From Thermodesulfovibrionales bacterium (lineage in GTDB: Bacteria > Nitrospirota > Thermodesulfovibrionia > Thermodesulfovibrionales > UBA1546), in the NCBI GenBank assembly GCA_030018605.1, contig JASEHP010000042.1, positions 1 through 10,336 of the forward strand: a stretch of DNA of 10,336 nt, read 5' to 3'. Both the position numbers and the translations under genes were made by a program. The notes under the pieces are model-generated. The model was not told where the DNA came from, did not search any database, and saw nothing but the letters and a program-made list of their open reading frames with translations. Positions 5,269 to 10,336 of this stretch are shown here, one piece after another; position 1 is the stretch's first letter; each line of letters starts with the position of its first letter.

Positions 5269-8200
5269 TCACCTCTCTCTAATATGCAGTATCCTTTTTA
5301 CAGGCGGCGGCGTTGAAATCAGAGATAACCCCTGCATAGTCGGCGGAACGCCTTCAAAGGCAGTTGATCTCCTTCCTCCTGCCCCGGTAAAGGCTGTTGA
5401 CATATCCAACTGCTCAATGCTTCCTGTAGAAACCTGTATCAGCGCTTTCCCCTTTAATAAAGCCGCTGCCGAACCACCCGTAGAATACTTAACTGCCCAG
5501 ATAAAGCTCTTGCCTCCGATGTCGCATTCATCAGAGTATGGCTTGTATGTTGTAAAGAACACAACGCCTGATGTCGTTCCCACAGGGTCGGTAATAACCC
5601 TTTCAGTCTTATAGTTCCGGCAGAAAGGGGCCGCGTCTGTAGCGGCATCGCCCTCGCAATAGCCCCACTTGCCTCCTGTGCATGTTGTAGAGCCTGTGGC
5701 TCCGGACCTGCAGGTATTGTTCTGAATCACTTCAGGGTTAGTGGGGTTAGCAGCAGGCTCAAGATTTATATACCACCCTTTGAAGCTTGCGTCTTCAGGG
5801 TTGGCTGGAGTATTGGCGACATCAGTTACATTGGTTAACTCTCCGCAAGGCGTGATTAAAGGCTGTGTGCAGGTGGGTGGATTTGAACACGGAGTTGTGC
5901 AGAAAGTGCGCAGAGTCGCGCAGCTTGTATTAAATGATCCGTCTGTCGATGAGAAACATGGATCTTTTATGCCGAAGAGCGCCCTGCGTGTATCAGCGTC
6001 ATCCACGGTGGTCCCCTGCACATAATAATAGCGTCCTGTGCTGAAATACAGCCACATAAGCCCTGCGTTTTTTTTCTCAAGTCTTGCCACTGCCGACGTG
6101 ACAGGCCCAACGTCATCTATTACTCTATTCCACACCCAGTTGTTGGGATTAAGCGCTGTATTCCCTGTGCTTGACACATCGTTAAAGTCAATATCTTCCT
6201 TTGTTAGAAGCCTGCCTATGCCTCCGTTGGTCCATGTGTCAACAGTGCATATATTATTTGTCGCAGTGCATTTTTTCACATACGGAATATAAACAGCATC
6301 ATCCTGATAGTCAATATCGCTGTCATTTGCGGCGTTAAGCATCGAGCCGGCAAAAGCATATGTTATTCCTGTATCTATCGGATTAGTCGTTGCAAGAGCG
6401 CCTGTCTTTAAATCAAGCACAAAAAGCTTCAGGTTCTGGTCAGAACGTCCCAAAAACTGCGCATCTCCTGAGCTTACCGGTCCTGTAGGACCTGAGCCAA
6501 AAACAACAAACCATCTGCCGTTTGTATTAGTATCAGGCGTGCTGGTAGTTGCAGGCGCTACGCCAGCAGTCCTTGATTTTATCCTTACCACTGCAGGGCC
6601 TGTGGTTGCAAAACCAAGCTCCGGATGGGAAAACTCCCAGAGAAGCTGAGGATTATTCTGGTCAGTGACATCAAGGGCAAAATATGACGAATATCCAAGC
6701 CCTTTACTGCTGTCTGACGGATCTGTTTTTGGTGTATTTACGCAATCAGTTCCGCTATTACATGCAACTCCTGTTTTTCTGCATGCTCCTCCTGTCCTCA
6801 TGCCTCCGATAAGAATCGTCTTCCAGCTATTTACTGACTTTATGCATCTCCAGTAATCCGAATATGCGGTATCCGAACACGCCGCAATCTGGCCTGCAGC
6901 AGCCGGGTCAATATTAATGCTTGCGTCAAAGATATAGGGAGTGAAGTCAACGCTGTAAACATGGCAGTAGTCGGTATCCAGTATATACCTTAGATATGGA
7001 AGCACATTCTTGGGAATAAACGCCCACATCTCATGACCTGTTGGGTTGCTGGAACCGCCGAGATAACCTGCTGGATTTGACAGGCAAGCCTTATCCTTTG
7101 TCCCGAATGTGCATGTATCAGCAGGGGTGTCATTAGGGAGTTCCAGCTTCCCTAATTTAAAGGCATGGAGCATGCCGTCGTTTCCTCCGGCAAAGACCAT
7201 CCCCCTGTTTTGATACGCTGCTGCATCAATAAAAGACTGATATGTTGAATCGCTATAGGTGGTATTGTAGCTGTTTAAAGGCACCCATGATGAAATCTTC
7301 GGCGTTGAATTCAATATGTCGCCGAGTTTCCAGACTTTTGCTTGTCCTCCGATTGTTACAGTCCTCTGCCTTTGGTAAAATAGATCAAGCACCCCATCGG
7401 CCGGAGAACTTGTGTCTGCACCTATATCCTCGCCGTGAATATATTTAATCAGGGTTACGGCGTCAGTAGAATTAACGCTACCATCGCGATTGAGGTCGCC
7501 GTCAATCCATGTGTCACCGTTGATATCCCCGCTTGTCGGCAAATCAAAGTAAGGCAGTAATGTTGCAGAATTATCAAGGTCTCCATTAAGTGTGTCCTTT
7601 GAAAAATTGCCTGACAATAAGCTTGTCCCGTTAATTGTCGTATAAATCTTTCTTTTTGTTACGGTAAGATCCCTGCTCCAGAGCAAGCTGCCTGCCTCCC
7701 AGAGGTTCCCGATATTTTCAAATGTAACGGTTGTCTGTGTTGTGTCAGCATCTCCGTCGCCATCCGTGTCTTGAAAACGTCTCGCCTTAGTTGTCTGCGA
7801 GGTGGTGTCAAAATAAAGCTGCGCTATAAAGTCATTTATGAGATTGAGTTTTCTGTCCGGCGTCTCCTGTGTCGTATCTTCTCTCATATTGCTGTTGGCC
7901 AAAAACGGGTCAACAAAATACCATAAATTCTGCAATGAGCCTGTCCAGTTGATTACATCATTGCCGAACCTGCGGGCAGGGTAAAACACAGCCTGGATAA
8001 GGTTTGCGCCGCTTCCCTCGCCTGAGGCAAGAACAGACGCCGCTGTTCCTGAAGACGCCCTTTTGAGCATGGTAGAAAGCGCATTCCTTAAGGAGTTTTC
8101 AAGCTCGTAACCGCCGTAGGCTTCATAAAAAGTATCAGGGACACCGTCGCCGTCTTTATCCCACTCTGATTGAAGGTCAGGAAGAGCATTGGCATTGCTG

Positions 8201-9648
8201 TCTTCAAACCCGCCGTTTATGGCTGCATATCTGAGGAACGTAGAACCCTTGCCAAAGGCATTAATAACATACAGGGTTAGGTTTTGCATGCCGGAAATAT
8301 TGCCTGAATTTGAAGTGCCGCCCAATGTATTATAATTTCTAAGGTCTTTTGTATGCGCCCACAGCGCTACATCCTCTAATCCGGCTACAGTATTGCCTGC
8401 CCCGCATGAAGGGAATGTTGATGCAGGAAATGAATATGTTTCTGGCGCAGTCGCAGTCCGAGCCGGACACTGATTAGTGGCGATTGGGGCGCCGCAGTTA
8501 AAGATTGAGCCTGCGCTCTGTGCATAGTTTAATATCCCGTTCGGCAGATTGCCGTCTGAACAAGGCTCTCCGTCTGTTATTAAGAGAGCAAAGCTTTTTG
8601 CGCAAGCAGGCCATCTGCCTCCAGCGCTATAGTTGTACGGGTCATTATTATTGTTTATGGAATAGTCGCCGCCTGAGTATCTTGGCCCGGGACCGCCCGA
8701 ATACCCCTGAAATCTATCTACCTGTCCAAAATACCCTGCCACTGACCACAGTGTCTCAGCAAGAGGGGTGTTTGTGCTTGGTCTTGTAAGGTTTATCTGA
8801 TTTACCGTGCTTGACAGGCTTCTTCCGCCAACACTGACCTGAACTTTGCCGCCCTCATTTGTGTTGTAAAATGTAAGACCAAGTCGTGCCTTTGTGCCGA
8901 CTACATTTTGGAGGGCGCCTTCTACCGGTGAGAGCACTCTGACTGCTACATTAAATGAGTGTACAGAAGCAGAAGTGCAGCTTGAGGTACTTCTTATGGA
9001 AAAACCTGATGTGCCTGACCCTGTTGTAAATACGAAGCACCGCGTCCCCGAATAGGTATCCGGGACATAACCGGCTACTGCTGTCTGTTTGTATGCACCT
9101 CTGCCAGTGTAATCAGCTTGTTCTCCTATGAGCCTGTCATACCCTACTCCTTCTCCAGTGGTGGTCTTCCCTCCGGTTAAAACCTTTCTTACTACATCTA
9201 CCCTTCTCATGGCAAGCCAGTTAAGGAAATTTCCATCCCACTCGTTTGCCGCCTTTGCCCTCGCTCCTGTGATTCCGCTTCCTGTCTTTGGAGCAGTGGC
9301 GCTGGTTTCAAATCTGTTGCTTGAGTATGTGTACCAGTAGTCAGGATCAAAATAACCGTAATACTTATAAGTTGGATATGTCCCGGGGTTGGTAAATCCT
9401 GTGCAGGGGGAGCCGCTGGTTGCACAATTGTTATCATCACCGGTTGTTGTTGTATGAAATCCGTCAGAATATGCAAAATTGAACATACTTCCTGAGTTAT
9501 CAACGATAATCATAATATTTGAAGGCACATTCTGAGCAACATACGGCGGGATCTGACAATAGTCATTCATGGTTGCGGCATACGAATTATTTAAAATTAG
9601 AAGACTTAAAGATAAAAACAAAAAACTTGTTAAAATTACTTTTTTCAT
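5269..9648 (-). CDS. pilY1: PilY1-type pilus tip adhesin/assembly factor
   Basis: The product (about 1459 residues) has a signal peptide ending NNSYA near residue 24. A von Willebrand A-like domain follows, with MIDAS D50-N-S-G-S-M and a second metal-site loop at T358-D359-G-E. The C-terminal PilC/PilY1 beta-propeller starts around M817 (MVFAGGNDGMLHAF) and includes SWKTILIGGMRTGG, YFALDVTD and FVVFGSGPTG. An Asp-rich candidate calcium loop lies at 1109-1117. A dockerin-like F-hand (D718-L-N720-R-D722-G-S-V-N726-S-T-D729) precedes the propeller, and other DxDGDG loops are present. There are about 31 cysteines, 11 of them in a late Cys-rich segment. PilY1 proteins sit at the pilus tip, bind surfaces, and control extension and retraction with calcium. 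ATG 9648 has GAGGTGG just upstream; GTG 9654 is the alternative. It lies 7 bp after the first gene and overlaps the longer fimT frame. Confidence 0.93.
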   Translation of the reverse strand: MKKVILTSFLFLSLSLLILNNSYAATMNDYCQIPPYVAQNVPSNIMIIVDNSGSMFNFAYSDGFHTTTTGDDNNCATSGSPCTGFTNPGTYPTYKYYGYFDPDYWYTYSSNRFETSATAPKTGSGITGARAKAANEWDGNFLNWLAMRRVDVVRKVLTGGKTTTGEGVGYDRLIGEQADYTGRGAYKQTAVAGYVPDTYSGTRCFVFTTGSGTSGFSIRSTSSCTSASVHSFNVAVRVLSPVEGALQNVVGTKARLGLTFYNTNEGGKVQVSVGGRSLSSTVNQINLTRPSTNTPLAETLWSVAGYFGQVDRFQGYSGGPGPRYSGGDYSINNNNDPYNYSAGGRWPACAKSFALLITDGEPCSDGNLPNGILNYAQSAGSIFNCGAPIATNQCPARTATAPETYSFPASTFPSCGAGNTVAGLEDVALWAHTKDLRNYNTLGGTSNSGNISGMQNLTLYVINAFGKGSTFLRYAAINGGFEDSNANALPDLQSEWDKDGDGVPDTFYEAYGGYELENSLRNALSTMLKRASSGTAASVLASGEGSGANLIQAVFYPARRFGNDVINWTGSLQNLWYFVDPFLANSNMREDTTQETPDRKLNLINDFIAQLYFDTTSQTTKARRFQDTDGDGDADTTQTTVTFENIGNLWEAGSLLWSRDLTVTKRKIYTTINGTSLLSGNFSKDTLNGDLDNSATLLPYFDLPTSGDINGDTWIDGDLNRDGSVNSTDAVTLIKYIHGEDIGADTSSPADGVLDLFYQRQRTVTIGGQAKVWKLGDILNSTPKISSWVPLNSYNTTYSDSTYQSFIDAAAYQNRGMVFAGGNDGMLHAFKLGKLELPNDTPADTCTFGTKDKACLSNPAGYLGGSSNPTGHEMWAFIPKNVLPYLRYILDTDYCHVYSVDFTPYIFDASINIDPAAAGQIAACSDTAYSDYWRCIKSVNSWKTILIGGMRTGGACRKTGVACNSGTDCVNTPKTDPSDSSKGLGYSSYFALDVTDQNNPQLLWEFSHPELGFATTGPAVVRIKSRTAGVAPATTSTPDTNTNGRWFVVFGSGPTGPVSSGDAQFLGRSDQNLKLFVLDLKTGALATTNPIDTGITYAFAGSMLNAANDSDIDYQDDAVYIPYVKKCTATNNICTVDTWTNGGIGRLLTKEDIDFNDVSSTGNTALNPNNWVWNRVIDDVGPVTSAVARLEKKNAGLMWLYFSTGRYYYVQGTTVDDADTRRALFGIKDPCFSSTDGSFNTSCATLRTFCTTPCSNPPTCTQPLITPCGELTNVTDVANTPANPEDASFKGWYINLEPAANPTNPEVIQNNTCRSGATGSTTCTGGKWGYCEGDAATDAAPFCRNYKTERVITDPVGTTSGVVFFTTYKPYSDECDIGGKSFIWAVKYSTGGSAAALLKGKALIQVSTGSIEQLDMSTAFTGAGGRRSTAFEGVPPTMQGLSLISTPPPVKRILHIRER
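7435..7530 (-). other. dockerin/EF-hand-like calcium loop region inside PilY1
   Basis: This interval encodes roughly residues 707-738: D-I-N-G-D-T-W-I-D-G, then the loop D718-L-N-R-D-G-S-V-N-S-T-D729, then AVTLIKYIHG. Ligand positions 1, 3, 5, 7, 9 and 12 (D, N, D, S, N, D) and the following helix match a dockerin F-hand. Only one complete loop is clear, so it may not be a true two-repeat dockerin. Confidence 0.7.
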
Positions 9649-9655
9649 ATCCACC

Positions 9656-9997
9656 TCACTCTACCATATATTCATAGATTAATACACTTGATATCCTGTT
9701 GTTTTTAAAAAATATTCCAACCTTTTTGCCGATTTTAAGGTCATTCCTTGCAACTATTTTATCAGAGGCATTGAGGAGAGGCACACCTGTAATGTCATAA
9801 TAAGCGCCGCAAACCTTAATGGAGTTGGGGGTAACGTCTTCAATCAGCCCTTCAACCATTCTAACCTTATCAGCCGCAAAACTCCGGGATAAAGTAAAAA
9901 TTGTTGCGACCCCATAAAAAAGAAAAACGCTTAAAACAATTAAAATAATGAGGCTTTGTTTTTTGCCATAATTTCTGTTTACTATGCTTTTATTCAT
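9656..9997 (-). CDS. small exported beta-rich protein, first gene of the pil operon
   Basis: I do not recognise a named family. The 113-residue product has a basic N-terminus (MNKSIVNRNYGKKQ) and one hydrophobic segment at about 15-36 ending SRSFAAD. That is either a cleavable signal peptide (cut near A41/A42) or a membrane anchor. The remaining ~70 residues look like a compact beta-barrel: VEGLIEDVTPNSIKVCGAYY, then a KIGKKVGIFFKNNRISSVLI stretch, of the OB/DUF5666-like sort. The single mature cysteine is in VCGAYYDI. The ATG has AGGAGG (10005-10010) at 7-nt spacing, the strongest ribosome site in the window. It is 39 bp downstream of the predicted sigma-54 start and 7 bp ahead of pilY1, so it is probably the leading gene of the operon. 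A function with PilY1 is inferred from position only. Confidence 0.8.
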   Translation of the reverse strand: MNKSIVNRNYGKKQSLIILIVLSVFLFYGVATIFTLSRSFAADKVRMVEGLIEDVTPNSIKVCGAYYDITGVPLLNASDKIVARNDLKIGKKVGIFFKNNRISSVLIYEYMVE

Positions 9998-10046
9998 GAG
10001 CTTTCCTCCTGTTCAATGACTCTAATTAAAATCTTACCGGATTTGT

Positions 10047-10062
10047 TGCAACTTTCATACCA
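10047..10062 (-). promoter_or_regulatory. candidate sigma-54 (RpoN) promoter of the pil operon
   Basis: On the minus strand TGGTATG-N4(AAAG)-TTGCA matches the consensus TGGCACG-N4-TTGCA with exact spacing. The essential GG (-24) and GC (-12) are intact and there are two mismatches in the first block. The predicted start is near 10036, giving a leader of about 39 nt that contains the AGGAGG of the first gene. Regulation of pilin genes by RpoN with the PilS/PilR two-component system is established in Pseudomonas and Myxococcus. A weaker overlapping sigma-70 reading (TTGCAA, 17 nt, TAATTA at 10023-10028) is possible. Confidence 0.65.
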
Positions 10063-10065
10063 GAT

Positions 10066-10106
10066 TCAAAAGTATCAAAGATTCAAAGGGTCAAAGTATC
10101 AAAGTA
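10066..10106. repeat. five tandem TCAAAGNN repeats (8-nt period)
   Basis: Units TCAAAAGTA (10066-10074, one base longer), TCAAAGAT, TCAAAGGG, TCAAAGTA and TCAAAGTA run head to tail to 10106. The array starts 4 bp upstream of the -24 element. It may bind a regulator or bend DNA between enhancer and promoter, or it may be a simple short tandem repeat. Confidence 0.85.
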
Positions 10107-10134
10107 AAATAAAACTAAAAATTTCAAGGGGTTA

Positions 10135-10171
10135 GACGCTCTGACCCTGTGACCCCCTGACGCTCTGACAC
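10135..10171 (-). repeat. five tandem GNGTC pentamers (8-nt period), candidate activator (PilR-like) sites
   Basis: Read on the minus strand the array is GTGTC, GCGTC, GGGTC, GGGTC, GCGTC, each separated by three bases (10171 to 10135). The PilR site described in P. aeruginosa is a tandem (C/G)TGTC pentamer. The first copy here fits exactly and the others differ only at the second base. The array lies about 100-135 bp upstream of the predicted start, the usual distance for a bacterial enhancer protein. The repeat is seen directly; the binding role is inference, and a neutral simple repeat is the alternative. Confidence 0.6.
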
Positions 10172-10283
10172 TTATATGAGACTCTGTTAATATGTAACAG
10201 ACTTCCTGATTGTGTAACGGATTACATAGAAGGCGCGGCTATCTTATTTAGATAACTCTTTTGCCTTTGGTTATTATTTCCCT
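10172..10283. other. non-coding stretch with three small inverted repeats
   Basis: No credible coding frame is present. It holds TCTGTTA-5-TAACAGA (10183-10201), TGTAA-4-TTACA (10213-10226) and TATCT-5-AGATA (10240-10254). The first two share TGTAAC in the same orientation. They could be operators or relics of the sequence interrupted by the insertion element. Nothing identifies a function. With the repeats and promoter, the whole 9998-10290 interval is intergenic. Confidence 0.5.
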
Positions 10284-10336
10284 CCCACATTCAACCTCGA
10301 AGTGCAACACAAGAAGAAGCGACTTCAAGTGGTGTT
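10284..10336 (-). mobile_element. IS30-family insertion sequence, 3' terminal end (partial)
   Basis: The element runs off the right edge. On the plus strand ATTCAA (10289-10294) lies 5 bases from the presumed tip and GCAACA follows 9 bases later. This matches, from memory, the E. coli IS30 terminal repeat (TGTAGATTCAA..., then GCAACA), whose end also overlaps the transposase stop codon. The exact tip is uncertain by a few bases. The full element and any target duplication lie outside the window. Confidence 0.65.
10291..10336 (-). CDS. IS30-family transposase, C-terminus only (partial)
   Basis: Reading in from the right edge on the minus strand gives TPLEVASSCVALRG then TGA at 10293-10291. 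IS30-family transposases end in a stretch of the form (K/N)TPxEV...VALxx; E. coli IS30 ends FKTPKEIIERGVALTD. The spacing and the TP, E and VAL residues all fit. Only 14 residues are visible, so whether the gene is intact is unknown. Confidence 0.65.
   Translation of the reverse strand, partial: TPLEVASSCVALRG

Noticed and set aside
6068..6075. A8 run in pilY1 (minus strand) as a phase-variation or slippage site
   Set aside because: It encodes Lys-Lys-Asn deep in the gene near residue 1192. A8 runs are common in AT-rich coding DNA, and a late slip would not be a clean switch.
5417..6292. Plus-strand open frames opposite pilY1 (5417-5614, 5741-6025, 6038-6292)
   Set aside because: They have no domain features or ribosome sites and lie opposite the well-supported pilY1 propeller; they are antisense shadows.
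9207..9503. A 98-residue minus-strand frame inside the start of pilY1
   Set aside because: It is out of frame with a clear vWA-domain coding sequence, and its low-complexity composition mirrors the repeats of pilY1.
10183..10254. Three short inverted repeats as a CRISPR-like or terminator array
   Set aside because: Arms are only 5-7 bp, sequences and spacings differ, and none has a T run. Kept only as a note on the intergenic region.

Overview
The window looks like chromosomal DNA of a Gram-negative, medium-GC bacterium with type IV pili. The style of the genes (minor pilins, PilY1, a CxxCH-bearing DsbC-like protein, short tandem repeats) suggests Nitrospirota/Thermodesulfovibrionia or a deltaproteobacterial-type lineage. 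That placement is inference; no rRNA or housekeeping marker is present.

Left part, plus strand (1-1476): the last codons of an unidentified upstream gene, then a DsbC/DsbG-type periplasmic disulfide isomerase and a small exported coiled-coil protein translationally coupled to it. A TATAAT box ends five bases before the dsbC-like ATG, there is no Shine-Dalgarno, and a 9-bp inverted repeat overlaps the promoter region.

Main part, minus strand (9997 down to 1484): one tightly packed operon of seven genes. In order of transcription these are a small exported beta-rich protein, PilY1 (about 1459 aa), a FimT/GspH-type minor pilin, PilV-, PilW- and PilX-type minor pilins, and a lipoprotein with Ig/cadherin-like modules. 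Most junctions are start/stop overlaps or a few bases; the exception is fimT-pilV, which carries a REP-like palindrome. Minor pilins and PilY1 are known to prime assembly of the type IV pilus and to sit at its tip. The operon converges on the dsbC unit with only 7 bp between stop codons. PilY1 has about 31 cysteines, so a nearby disulfide isomerase makes functional sense, although it is a separate transcription unit.

Right part (10011-10336): regulatory DNA of the pil operon. It holds a well-spaced sigma-54 promoter candidate (TGGTATG-N4-TTGCA), then two different arrays of 8-nt-period repeats at typical enhancer distance. One of these is five tandem GNGTC pentamers that resemble the published PilR site. 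The window ends inside the 3' end of an IS30-family transposase whose terminal inverted repeat starts near 10284, so an insertion sequence sits immediately upstream of the pil regulatory region.

The most interesting points are the sigma-54/tandem-repeat architecture, a G8 tract exactly at the PilV prepilin cleavage site, a REP-like palindrome that lies in the pilV 5' region, a heptanucleotide repeat inside the dsbC signal-peptide codons, and a dockerin-like calcium loop inserted in PilY1.
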